This document shows, in pieces, positions 14,375 to 22,731 of a stretch of 23,764 nucleotides of DNA. Made by a program: the position numbers and the translations under genes. The stretch is from a virus, in the IMG/VR virus record IMGVR_UViG_3300036814_000149, positions 1 through 23,764 of that record, one strand, 5' to 3'. Below the pieces are notes generated by a model. The model had not been told where the DNA came from and did not search any database. It saw only the letters and a list, made by a program, of their open reading frames with translations. Positions within the stretch are counted from its first letter, which is position 1. Each line of letters starts with the position of its first letter.

Positions 14375-16702
14375 ATGGGTCAGAGCCAGAGCGGCGAGTT
14401 AAAGCTGATGAGTGAGGAAAAGAAAGATGACAAGACTCAGGCCCGCGAGAGAACGCTATGGGATCAGTCTAAGGCACTAGCTGCCGTAAACCCTTTCGAG
14501 GGGCAGTATGGTGGCGCGAGTGCGATGCCTGGGATGTCAGCCATGTCGGGGGCTGGACAACAGTATCTAGCAGACTCGATCCTTGGACCCGGCCAGTATT
14601 CGGCCCAGAATCTTGGCTTTACCGACTATATTCGCCCAGGGTCAGCCGGTAATTCGAGCGCAGAACAGATAGCGGAAGCCCAGGCCGCTGCGAGAAGGCG
14701 TACAGATGCACAGACCCTGCGGGATGAGGCGCTGTACGACCTGCAAATGCGAACGGGGTACAAGAGCGGTACGGGGGATGGGGGGTATGGTGGAGGTAGC
14801 GCCGGAAATGTAACTCGCACCGGGGGTGAGCAGAACATCATAGAGAACCTTAGCAAGGACATTGATAGCAGCGAGAGTGGGGCCTCGTTTGACACGATTG
14901 GTGCCGACACCATTCAAGGTCCGACTACTGGGACCATTGCTAGGCCAGTAGTCCCACCGCCCCCCGCCACACCTCAATATACACCTATGTCGGGGCTGCT
15001 CGGTACTAGAGCGGAAGAAGAGCGCATCCGCGCTCCTGGCCCAATGAGGGTGGGGCCGAACGACCCAGGCTGGGAGGCTTTTCTAGCCGCCGAAGACGCA
15101 CGAAGCCCCGGAAGGGGGGCTGGCTTGCGGGCAGACGCGGCATCGCACCCCGATTGGACCTGGGACATCCCCGCTGAACAAAGGGTACCGGGACGGTCCT
15201 ACTCGCAAACGGTGGGTGTGCGGGAGATGGAAGAGGGGGCCGAAGCTACGCGCAGACTGTTGGAACAAGCCGCTCCAAGCGCCCCCACCTATGCCGACAT
15301 CACAGACCCGACGATTGGCACGACAACGGTTGCCGGTGTGACTGATACCAGTGGGATCGGGGAAGCTACTGCGGCTGCGGCCCAAGGACCGTGGAAGGTC
15401 GATGCCCCGGCTGCGATAGGGCAGACTAAGGTTGCGGGACCGACTGACATCTCAGCCCAATCGATTAGTGGGCCTACGGCGTATGATGCGAGCGATGTCA
15501 CGGGCCAGACAACTCAGGCGATTTATGGTGTAGATCCCGCAGAGTTTAAAGGCGCATCGTTTCTCAGTGGCCCCGCTATCGAAGACTACATTAATACGGC
15601 GGGTGTCGATGCCCAGGTATCACAAGCGGAAGAGGATTATCAGCGTCAGTTGAATGCTCTTCAGGCGCAACAGGCTGGGTCTGGTGCATTCGGTTCGCGA
15701 GCGGATCTTCAGGACTTGGGTGCGCTAGAGGCACAGCAACGTAATGTTGCAGCGATTCGTGGAGCCGGATTCGACCGTGCTGCACAGTTAATGGAAGCTG
15801 ATATTGGCCGTCAGCAAGAAGCTGGCCTACAAAGTCAGCGGTTAGGTGTGGATGTGGGAAGAGGCAGTCAAGCACTCGAGGCACAGCGCAGGGAGTCTGA
15901 TGCAAACCGTGCCCAACAGGCTATGCTGGCTAATCAACAGGTGGGTGTAGAGGTTGGGCAGCTAGAACAAAACTTGGGTACGCAAGTCGATATCCAGAAT
16001 GCCCAGAATGCGCTGTCAGCGTCTCAGGCCAATCTGAATGCGGCTATGCAGAGTGGTGACCGTCAGGCACAGATCGATGCCCAACGTCAGATGCGTGACG
16101 CGGAGCTTAATGTGGAGACGGCGGCAAATACCCAAAGGTTTCAGGCTCAGTCGGGTATGCAGGACCAGCAGCTTAGGACACAGGTTGCGATGCAGAATGC
16201 ACAGAACGAGATAGCGATTGCCGAACAGAATATGCAGTCAGCTTTGCAGACGGGTAACCAACAGGCACAGATCAACGCCCAGCGCGAGATGGCTGAAGCA
16301 CAGATGGGCCTGGACGCCGCTACGCGCAATCAAGCGGCTAGTCTCGAGGCGGCTGGCATGGGACTCGACGCTCAAGCGCAGTTCAGACAGCAGCAGATGC
16401 AGAATGCCCAGCAGTTAGCCGATATCGGTGGCATGACGCAGGGCGCTACATTCGGTGCCGCAGGGCAGTTGCAGCAGATGGGCGCCCAACAGGAACAGGC
16501 GGAAAGGCTGCAACAGGCGTTTGACTACGAGCAATGGCTGCGCGGCCAGGAGGGCGGCGTACAGGCGTTGTCGCTCATGCAGGGCATGATGCCAGGTGGA
16601 AGTATGCAGCAGTTCCAGCGTCCGCCGGATAGATTGGGCCAGCTAATGGGGCTGGGGACAACCCTTGGCGCGGCATACCTTGGGAGCCCAGGACCAACGT
16701 GA
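14375..16702 (+). CDS. Large Gln-rich ejection/internal virion protein
   Basis: The product is probably packaged and ejected with DNA. It has 775 residues. The N-terminus is low-complexity Gly/Ser/Ala. Residues about 305-405 repeat short Thr/Pro strands (TTVAGVTDTSG, TKVAGPTDIS, SISGPTAYDAS). A GSGAFGSRAD motif near 434-443 introduces a long Gln/Ala coiled coil running to about residue 735, with a Met/Gly-rich end. The GAFGSR motif followed by Gln-rich helices is familiar to me in proteins of this type in environmental phages. A 66-residue tandem repeat lies at residues 537-668. I infer the ejection role from composition and position. No enzyme motif is visible. Confidence 0.65.
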   Translation: MGQSQSGELKLMSEEKKDDKTQARERTLWDQSKALAAVNPFEGQYGGASAMPGMSAMSGAGQQYLADSILGPGQYSAQNLGFTDYIRPGSAGNSSAEQIAEAQAAARRRTDAQTLRDEALYDLQMRTGYKSGTGDGGYGGGSAGNVTRTGGEQNIIENLSKDIDSSESGASFDTIGADTIQGPTTGTIARPVVPPPPATPQYTPMSGLLGTRAEEERIRAPGPMRVGPNDPGWEAFLAAEDARSPGRGAGLRADAASHPDWTWDIPAEQRVPGRSYSQTVGVREMEEGAEATRRLLEQAAPSAPTYADITDPTIGTTTVAGVTDTSGIGEATAAAAQGPWKVDAPAAIGQTKVAGPTDISAQSISGPTAYDASDVTGQTTQAIYGVDPAEFKGASFLSGPAIEDYINTAGVDAQVSQAEEDYQRQLNALQAQQAGSGAFGSRADLQDLGALEAQQRNVAAIRGAGFDRAAQLMEADIGRQQEAGLQSQRLGVDVGRGSQALEAQRRESDANRAQQAMLANQQVGVEVGQLEQNLGTQVDIQNAQNALSASQANLNAAMQSGDRQAQIDAQRQMRDAELNVETAANTQRFQAQSGMQDQQLRTQVAMQNAQNEIAIAEQNMQSALQTGNQQAQINAQREMAEAQMGLDAATRNQAASLEAAGMGLDAQAQFRQQQMQNAQQLADIGGMTQGATFGAAGQLQQMGAQQEQAERLQQAFDYEQWLRGQEGGVQALSLMQGMMPGGSMQQFQRPPDRLGQLMGLGTTLGAAYLGSPGPT
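15983..16378 (+). repeat. Two tandem 198-base (66-residue) units in the Gln-rich ejection protein
   Basis: The unit at 15983-16180 and the unit at 16181-16378 encode parallel sequences. QVDIQNAQNALSASQANLN matches QVAMQNAQNEIAIAEQNMQ, and QAQIDAQRQM matches QAQINAQREM. The repeat length of 66 residues equals six 11-residue turns, which would suit a right-handed hendecad coiled coil. The DNA copies have diverged, so the duplication is not recent. Confidence 0.75.
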
Positions 16703-16740
16703 TGGAACAGTTTAATGTACCCAAGTTAAGGACTGTCTAA
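16702..16740 (+). CDS. 12-codon ORF bridging two large genes
   Basis: The frame reads MEQFNVPKLRTV. Its ATG overlaps the TGA of the upstream gene by one base, and its TAA overlaps the ATG of the downstream gene by one base. It thus fills the 37-base gap exactly. A TAAGGA ribosome binding site for the downstream gene lies inside it. It may be a coupling peptide that carries ribosomes from one long gene to the next, or a chance frame. Confidence 0.3.
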   Translation: MEQFNVPKLRTV

Positions 16741-18803
16741 TGGCATACGAGCCACCCCGTCTAGGGCTATCACCAGCACAGTCATGGCGACAGGGGTTGC
16801 TGGATAGGGCGCGTGGAGGGAGAAACCTTCTTGGCCCCAACCTCCCACCCGATGGTATCCCTATGGGTGGCAGGGTGAGTCTGATAGGTCCAAATCCCAA
16901 CGCTCTAAATGCCACGAAAGGCTGGACTGATAGCATAGCGCCCCGTTCCACTGCTGTCGCGCCGAAGGTTTATAGCGCGGGAAATAGGGCGGTAAGCGAC
17001 ATCTTGAGGGATGTCCGAATGGGAGAGGGCAGTGCCCCAAGAGCGGTAGGCGACATCTTGAACGACTACGGGACGCCGGGGTCTTCCAACGACCTGGGCG
17101 CTATCACAGACACTCAAGGCGAGTATAGGACCAGCCCCGAAGTCGCGTATGGTGGGTTCGCTCAGAATCCAACTGCTTTCCCAATCCCAGAGGGATTCGG
17201 GGAGGGGGGCGGTCCACCCGCCGAATCCGGCCCCTCTGTCCCCGAAGGAGGCCCAGAGGACGTACTGGCTCCTGCCCAGGGATTTTTTGGGCGGTTGCTC
17301 GGAGATAGAGGCAGCGGTAAACGGAGCGATATAGCCAGGGCGATGATGGCTGCTGGTGGTCGCATGATGGAGGGCAACCCGTGGGGTACCCTCGCAACCG
17401 TTGGGCAGGGTGTTGAAGCAGGGTTGGGTGCATACGAGGAACTGGAAGGACGGAGGCTTCTAGGAGGTGAGAGAGAAGAAGCGAAGCGCATCCAAGACGA
17501 GGACCGCGCTAGAAGGATTGCAGCAGAGGATCTGGCGACATCTCAAGATGCTGCTAGGCGCGAAGCATACGGCAAGATAATGCCTGTTGATCCAGAAACT
17601 GGCGAGCGTGGTGAGTTCAGTATGGAGGCCTGGGACGATGCTTGGGCGATTGCGCTTGAACAGGGTGACACGGATTTCGCTATGGTATTGACGCAGATGC
17701 GACCGGAAGATCCCGAAGAGATACCTCTGGACGATTTTAAGCAGATGACTCGGTCCCAACGGCAACCTGACGGGACTTACAAGGACGTATTCTACAGGAC
17801 CGGCGCAGACGGTAATGTGGAATTCCAGCTTTCCGAATACGCGGTTCCCCCACCCGCTAGTGCCAGGGCAGGAGGCGCAGGAGGTGCAGGAGGCCAATTC
17901 CAGAAAGAAGAGTCTTTAGGTTTGGTTTCTCTTGCTGCGATTAACAGCCTTGTAGACACCGGAGGTTGGATGAGTCTGGCTGGATGGGTGAGGGACGATG
18001 ATGTGTTTGATGAATTGCAAGGTCAGATCCTTCTCGATAACCCAGATGCGACTGCCACCCAGATAATGGAGGCTACACGGTCATCTTGGAGTAAGGCCGA
18101 AGGTTATATGCCCGAAGGATCGTGGTTCAATGATGACGGCGAACTACAACTTGGTGACGAAGCAGCCATGATGATGAACATGGTTCTGAGTGACCCGTCA
18201 GGTTCATCCGAAGAAGGTGATTGGGCACCTACCAAGTTCCTCAAGGCGAAATTAAAAGAATGGTCCCAGAGCAATTCAGCAGGAGCAGCCTACGCGACGG
18301 CTACAGCCCACGCGCTCCAAGCCATCAACCCGTTGGTTCGCTATCTGTCCGGCGCACAGATGACCAATCGCGAAGCTATGCGCTATTACGGTGCAGTCAT
18401 CCCATCGTGGGGTGATTCTCAGCAGACGGTCAACGCGAAGATGAGAGGACTGTCGCTCTTGGCTCGTGCGATGGGTGGTGAGATGGAGGCGATGGAACGT
18501 GTAGACATGAGGGGTTTCGTGGATGATCCCAACCTGACGCGACAAAAGAACCTTGAAGCGAGAGGCGAATGGGCAAAGACGCAGTTGACTCGAGTAGTGA
18601 TGGAAGAGGAATCGTCTGATTTGCGTGGGGCGAATGTGGAGGCAGCACAGGCTCGCGCAGACGCCGATGCCGTGGTGGCTGCTTCGATAGCGGCGCAGAA
18701 TGAGCCATTTAGTATGTTCCGTCCAGGCTATACTCCGACCGAAGAAGAGAGAAGGCGCGCGGGGATGGCTCCAACGCCGCTGGTGGGCTCGGTGCCGCGA
18801 TGA
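16740..18803 (+). CDS. Large ejection/internal virion protein
   Basis: The 687-residue product starts with a Pro/Gly-rich segment. It then has a short internal duplication around residues 83-110 (RAVSDILRD and RAVGDILND). A charged helical middle follows (about 230-290, LLGGEREEAKRIQDEDRARR). The C-terminal region near residues 530-565 contains INPLVRYLSGAQMTNREAMRY followed by VIPSWGDS, a motif I associate with large internal virion proteins of podovirus-like phages. No lytic transglycosylase or protease motif is evident. The start uses TAAGGA upstream and is linked to the previous gene by a 12-codon frame. The stop overlaps the next start by four bases. Confidence 0.65.
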   Translation: MAYEPPRLGLSPAQSWRQGLLDRARGGRNLLGPNLPPDGIPMGGRVSLIGPNPNALNATKGWTDSIAPRSTAVAPKVYSAGNRAVSDILRDVRMGEGSAPRAVGDILNDYGTPGSSNDLGAITDTQGEYRTSPEVAYGGFAQNPTAFPIPEGFGEGGGPPAESGPSVPEGGPEDVLAPAQGFFGRLLGDRGSGKRSDIARAMMAAGGRMMEGNPWGTLATVGQGVEAGLGAYEELEGRRLLGGEREEAKRIQDEDRARRIAAEDLATSQDAARREAYGKIMPVDPETGERGEFSMEAWDDAWAIALEQGDTDFAMVLTQMRPEDPEEIPLDDFKQMTRSQRQPDGTYKDVFYRTGADGNVEFQLSEYAVPPPASARAGGAGGAGGQFQKEESLGLVSLAAINSLVDTGGWMSLAGWVRDDDVFDELQGQILLDNPDATATQIMEATRSSWSKAEGYMPEGSWFNDDGELQLGDEAAMMMNMVLSDPSGSSEEGDWAPTKFLKAKLKEWSQSNSAGAAYATATAHALQAINPLVRYLSGAQMTNREAMRYYGAVIPSWGDSQQTVNAKMRGLSLLARAMGGEMEAMERVDMRGFVDDPNLTRQKNLEARGEWAKTQLTRVVMEEESSDLRGANVEAAQARADADAVVAASIAAQNEPFSMFRPGYTPTEEERRRAGMAPTPLVGSVPR

Positions 18804-20734
18804 GTAACGGAGTGGAGCGCGGTTATCGTTACACTGATCCCGAAACCGGGGTCGAGTATGTGTGGAACGGGACTAAGGCAGTTCCGGTCGATAGCGCCGA
18901 GGGCCGTAGGATACTCGAAGGGTCTGCTGCTCCCGAGTCTCGAGATCCTGGCGATAGCGGAGATCAGTCGGGTCTGGCTGGGTTCGCTCGCACAGCCGCG
19001 CAAGGCGCAACATTCGGATTGTCCGATGAACTCGCGGGGCTTGTTGCCAATCTTCCAGGCGGCAAAACTCCCGAGGAAGCCAGGACCGGAGCCCGACAGA
19101 ATCTCGCCCAATACCGCTCAGACCATCCTGGGATGGCTATAGGCGCGGAAGTGCTTGGTGGTCTGGCATCTGGATTGTTCGTGCCGGGCGGTGCTGCGAG
19201 AGTCTTACCTACACTGGGGCGCGGCCTCAGATCGGCCCGTACTGGTCAACGGGCACTCGCCGCTAGTGGGCTCGGTGCCGCCGAGGGTGCGCTTTACGGT
19301 GCGGGTTCTGCGGACGAAGGTGGGCGTCTTGGTGGAGCCGTGAAGATGGGACTTGCTGGCGGCTTATTGGGTGCTGGTATCGGAGCAGCCACGCCTAAGT
19401 ATACGGGTTGGGCAGGTGGTGGCTTGGCTCCCACGCGGGGAGGTCAGGCACTAGAGTCTGTGCAAGCAGCAAGGGGTGGGCCGCGACGGGCTCCCGCACG
19501 GGCTCCAAGGCCAGATCCTGCCGACATACCAGTGACACCGATAGGGCAACAAGGTGCGCCACCGAGCTTGCTAGGGAGAGCGCAGCAGAAGGTAGGGGAG
19601 CGGGTTAGACAGGCCGTACAGTTGCCCCAGCCGTCCCCGGTTAGACAAGCTGTAATCGGGGCGGCACGGAAAGCTGGACAAGCGGGACAAGCGGCGGCTG
19701 GATCGAGGGCCGGACAAATAGGGGGCCTACTACGACCGCCGATACCGGGGCTTAGGCCAAGTGCTTGGGGTGCAGAGGCTACGGAACAGGCACTGAGGCC
19801 CGTCACCAGGGCCGGATCTCGGAGGCTGGGGGAGCTTGACACTGCACTGGAGGCGGCTTCCGGCACATTCAAGAAGTTGGATACGTCATTCCCGACAGGT
19901 TGGGGCGATAAAGCGCGACCGAAGATGGGTGCGGATCGACTCAACGCGCTCAACCAAGAGGCGGTGGATGTCGTTCAGGAGATTTCCAAGCATTCCCAGG
20001 TAAAGACGGCCCTCAGTTCGGCACAGGGGACGTTCAAGGACATGACCTCCATAGGCAAGCTAAGGAACGCGGTCAAGTTCAAGAACGGCAAACTCAGGCC
20101 CGTAAAGTCAGTGCCACGTTTGGCGCACAAAGAAGTGAAGGCTCTGTGGCAGAACCTACGACATATGTCCGGTGAGGTGGAAGAAGCCGACATCCTCTTC
20201 GACAAGTTGGACGATGTGTACCGGAGGCTTTACGGGAAGGGTACGGACAGAGCTACCAAGGGCTACAAGGCCGCGATCCAAGACGTTGACGCTTACCTTA
20301 TGGGAAGTGGTTCTGTTAAGAATCTAGCCGGAAGAAGAATGGGGAGGCCACAACTGTTCAACAAAGGGGCTCTCCAGACGCCGGACGGGTTGAGGATCGC
20401 GATCAAGGAGATCAGCGAACATGGCGGGGTAGGTAGCACCGAAAGGACACTCGGCAATTTCATGGAGGGTCTTTTCGATACGGAAGTGCGCCAAGCCTTA
20501 ACAAAAAACCCCGAGGAGGCTGTCAAGCGATTGGCAGGAAGGAAGGAGTGGCTGCGTATGTTCTTTAAGCCGGGGAAGGAGGGCGACAAAGCGTTCAACG
20601 GAGCCTGGAAGGAAGTCCAAGCACTTGCCAAGGCTGGCGGGAAAAAGAAGGGTCTGGCTGGCAAAGCTGGGTTGCTCGGTGGAGGCGCACTTCTGGGTGG
20701 TTCGGGGTTGTTCGTTTGGGATCTTTTTGACTAA
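18800..20734 (+). CDS. Pilot-like ejection protein with glycine-rich membrane-active segments
   Basis: The 644-residue product begins with a beta-hairpin-like tag (YRYTDPETGVEYVWNGTKAV). A motif FARTAAQGATFGLSDELAG follows at residues 62-80, then YRSDHPGMAIGAEVLGGLA near 105-123. Both are familiar in phage pilot or injection proteins. Gly/Ala-rich hydrophobic stretches at about 113-135 and 178-200, and a final GLLGGGALLGGSGLFVWDLF, could insert into membranes. The middle is basic and Pro-rich (about 225-345) and the C-terminal half is helical and charged. I infer that it forms part of a transient envelope channel for DNA. It starts inside the previous stop (ATGA) and ends one base before the holin ATG. 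Confidence 0.65.
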   Translation: MSNGVERGYRYTDPETGVEYVWNGTKAVPVDSAEGRRILEGSAAPESRDPGDSGDQSGLAGFARTAAQGATFGLSDELAGLVANLPGGKTPEEARTGARQNLAQYRSDHPGMAIGAEVLGGLASGLFVPGGAARVLPTLGRGLRSARTGQRALAASGLGAAEGALYGAGSADEGGRLGGAVKMGLAGGLLGAGIGAATPKYTGWAGGGLAPTRGGQALESVQAARGGPRRAPARAPRPDPADIPVTPIGQQGAPPSLLGRAQQKVGERVRQAVQLPQPSPVRQAVIGAARKAGQAGQAAAGSRAGQIGGLLRPPIPGLRPSAWGAEATEQALRPVTRAGSRRLGELDTALEAASGTFKKLDTSFPTGWGDKARPKMGADRLNALNQEAVDVVQEISKHSQVKTALSSAQGTFKDMTSIGKLRNAVKFKNGKLRPVKSVPRLAHKEVKALWQNLRHMSGEVEEADILFDKLDDVYRRLYGKGTDRATKGYKAAIQDVDAYLMGSGSVKNLAGRRMGRPQLFNKGALQTPDGLRIAIKEISEHGGVGSTERTLGNFMEGLFDTEVRQALTKNPEEAVKRLAGRKEWLRMFFKPGKEGDKAFNGAWKEVQALAKAGGKKKGLAGKAGLLGGGALLGGSGLFVWDLFD

Positions 20735-20735
20735 C

Positions 20736-21053
20736 ATGATCCGCCAGATCCTAGCCGACGAGAAAGGCAAACTGTCAGCCGCTCGAGTTCTACTGGTAGC
20801 GTCCTTGGCGTTCACTGCCGTGATCATCGTAGCTGACTCGCTTTTGTGGGCTCAAGTGCCCAACGCTGCCTACGCACTGCTCGGCACGATCTTCACTGGC
20901 CTTCTGATGTGGACTGCCGGTCCCAGGATCGCTCAGTATTTCGGGCCACAGATCGGTGCGATAGTGGGCGGGATCGGCGCATCTCTGACCAGAGAGCCGA
21001 GTAGGCCCGATCTCCTCGACAATGACCCTGGCTTTCGCGATGACGAAAGATGA
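20736..21053 (+). CDS. Holin (two to three membrane segments)
   Basis: The ATG at 20736 follows the previous stop by one base; a longer in-frame extension upstream would overlap that gene by 110 bases and is unlikely. The 105-residue product starts MIRQILADEKGKLSAARVLL. It has membrane segments at about 18-37 and 44-62, with a weaker third around 66-84, and a charged C-terminal tail DNDPGFRDDER. The pattern ILADEKG followed by VPNAAYALLGT and AGPRIAQYFGPQ is one I associate with phage holins. The next gene is an endolysin. It would form membrane lesions that time lysis. Confidence 0.8.
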   Translation: MIRQILADEKGKLSAARVLLVASLAFTAVIIVADSLLWAQVPNAAYALLGTIFTGLLMWTAGPRIAQYFGPQIGAIVGGIGASLTREPSRPDLLDNDPGFRDDER

Positions 21054-21504
21054 GTGGGTCGAGGTGTGCGGCGAAGCCCTAGAAGCAGGGGGCATTGAGC
21101 ATTTCCACCCGCTAGAAATCTGTGACGTTGGCCGAGAATCACTTGGGACGAAGCTGTACCAGCCCTGGAAGCTGCGGGTTCCACCGCTCCACCTAATCCA
21201 CAACGCGATCCTGCTATGCCGGGTGCTGCTCGACCTTCGCTCATCAAGGCGCGTGATGCCCGTGCGCGTGAATTCTTGGTATCGCGACTCCTCGTACAAC
21301 CACCGGATCGGTGGCGTCCCGAGGTCCATGCACCTCACCTGTGGTGCTGCCGATGTTGTTAAGGCTGGTTTCACGCCTAGCGAGGTCGCGGATATGTTGG
21401 AAGCTCATCCTGACAGCGCCCAGTTCGGTATCGGTCGCTACAAGACCTTCACGCACATCGACATTCGTGGGATGATCGGCAGAAGCGCACCAGCACGATG
21501 GTAA
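21022..21504 (+). CDS. Endolysin, M15-family peptidase (D-Ala-D-Ala carboxypeptidase-like)
   Basis: The product probably cuts peptide cross-links of peptidoglycan. It has 160 residues. Residues 82-91 read RVNSWYRDSS, the usual strand before the active site. SMHLTCGAAD supplies zinc ligands His104 and Asp111 at the family spacing. FTHIDIRG supplies His145 and Asp147. No signal peptide is seen, so release through the upstream holin is expected. Starts at 21022 or 21040 are both possible; I give the longer one, which overlaps the holin gene by 32 bases. One position differs from common members: the usual Gly after His-x-x is Cys107. Confidence 0.85.
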   Translation: MTLAFAMTKDEWVEVCGEALEAGGIEHFHPLEICDVGRESLGTKLYQPWKLRVPPLHLIHNAILLCRVLLDLRSSRRVMPVRVNSWYRDSSYNHRIGGVPRSMHLTCGAADVVKAGFTPSEVADMLEAHPDSAQFGIGRYKTFTHIDIRGMIGRSAPARW

Positions 21505-21517
21505 GGAGAAGATCATC

Positions 21518-21829
21518 GTGAGTGGATACAAAGATTGGGAGCAACCAACCCGTGATGGCGTAGCTTTGTGGCAAAGCTCTTACTGGGACTCAGAGCATGA
21601 GGAAGGCCCAGAAGAGCTTGTTCTCAACATACGAAAACTTCTTGACGAGATGCTTTTTAACACTCACATGGAAATGGATCGTGGAAGCGCAGAGGGGTCG
21701 GAACACCCAGAAACCCTAGAAACCCTACTTCATACCTGCCGACTGATTCATACCATGAAACTTGGGATTAAACACTATTTATTGCACCAGCACGGTGTTG
21801 AGCCGGAGAACCTGTTCGTTGAAGAATAA
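21518..21829 (+). CDS. Hypothetical phage protein in lysis region
   Basis: A GTG start at 21518 is preceded by AAGGAG, a strong ribosome binding site at good spacing. The 103-residue product is acidic and helical (ELVLNIRKLLDEMLF, then ETLLHTCRLIHTMKLGIKHYLL). It has two Trp/Tyr-rich N-terminal segments. I do not recognise the family and see no membrane segment or signal peptide. Base use here is more A/T-rich than in the structural genes, as in the next gene. The next ATG follows the stop directly. Confidence 0.6.
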   Translation: MSGYKDWEQPTRDGVALWQSSYWDSEHEEGPEELVLNIRKLLDEMLFNTHMEMDRGSAEGSEHPETLETLLHTCRLIHTMKLGIKHYLLHQHGVEPENLFVEE

Positions 21830-22105
21830 ATGAGTAGCGGCAAAATCGTATACGGCCCAATGGGCGAGGAAGAGTGGGTCAACGTCAGAAATTTTATGAA
21901 TAAAAAGTTTCGTGCCCAAGGCCCGTGTTCGCTTTGTCGGGCAACAAGCTGTGGGATGGTCTGGTACAGCATAAAGACCGAAGAAGTGCGTTGCATGAAG
22001 TGTTTCACGCCAGAGCGTCATCCTGACCACCCAGACGGCGTATCAGAATGGGACCGGAAGCACAAAGCGGAAACTGAAAGAATGAAATCAGTGTGGTTCG
22101 GATGA
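21830..22105 (+). CDS. Zinc-ribbon-like small protein
   Basis: The 91-residue product contains Cys33-x2-Cys36, Cys41, and Cys55-x2-Cys58 in CSLC...CMKC, which would form a zinc ribbon. A charged, His/Asp-rich helix follows (ERHPDHPDGVSEW and RKHKAETERMK). It starts at the base after the previous stop and overlaps the spanin-like gene by four bases. The function is unknown; DNA, RNA or protein binding are all possible. Confidence 0.55.
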   Translation: MSSGKIVYGPMGEEEWVNVRNFMNKKFRAQGPCSLCRATSCGMVWYSIKTEEVRCMKCFTPERHPDHPDGVSEWDRKHKAETERMKSVWFG

Positions 22106-22725
22106 GAATCCCGCCTTGGGTCTGGATCGGCATCGCGGTTGTCGGTGTTTTGGCGGTCTTCATCCAGCAAAGCTCCCAGGCGAGTTACTGGCGTGGGATA
22201 GCAGATGACGCAGAGTCCCGACTAGAGGTACAGCAACTCGTTCTGGACTCTGTGGCTGTCCACGCCGATTCGTTGGCCGCAGCACTCGCAGCGGCAGATT
22301 CGGCGGCTTCCCAGCAGAGGATCCAGGCTGAGCGTGAGGTCGCCAGGCTCACCCGTAGCCGTGAGGCAGCGCGAGAGCGTTCTGAGGCCATCTCAGAGAG
22401 CCTGAGAGCGTCCCTGGACTCCGTGCAAGTCGTAGAACTAGACGCGGTGGTCGAAAACTACGAGATCCAGATCGCCGCACTGGAAGAGGTGATCGAAGTC
22501 GAGCGCAGCCTGACAGCGGCTGAACGGCTACGCGCCGGTCAGGCCAGCGAGTTGGCGTTGGGACTCAGGGCCGTGATTGTGGAGCATGAGGCGAGCGCGG
22601 TCATCATGGTAGGCCAGATCGAAGCGTTGCGCTCGTCCATGTCCCCCAGCTTCGGGCTGCGGCTCAAGGCTGATTGGTGGATGGCCGCTGCCGGGTTCGC
22701 GATTGGCATGGCAGTCAGTAAATAG
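22102..22725 (+). CDS. Rz-like inner-membrane spanin candidate
   Basis: The product probably joins the inner and outer membranes at lysis. The ATG at 22102 overlaps the previous stop. The 207-residue product has an N-terminal membrane anchor (PPWVWIGIAVVGVLAVFIQ, about residues 4-22). A long, highly charged Ala/Glu/Arg/Ser coiled coil runs from about 35 to 170, which fits i-spanins although it is longer than lambda Rz (153 residues). Unusually, the last about 18 residues are again hydrophobic (WWMAAAGFAIGMAV). I find no separate small lipoprotein gene for an o-spanin. Two anchors could mean a different topology or a single-protein system. Confidence 0.6.
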   Translation: MRIPPWVWIGIAVVGVLAVFIQQSSQASYWRGIADDAESRLEVQQLVLDSVAVHADSLAAALAAADSAASQQRIQAEREVARLTRSREAARERSEAISESLRASLDSVQVVELDAVVENYEIQIAALEEVIEVERSLTAAERLRAGQASELALGLRAVIVEHEASAVIMVGQIEALRSSMSPSFGLRLKADWWMAAAGFAIGMAVSK

Positions 22726-22731
22726 CCTGGG

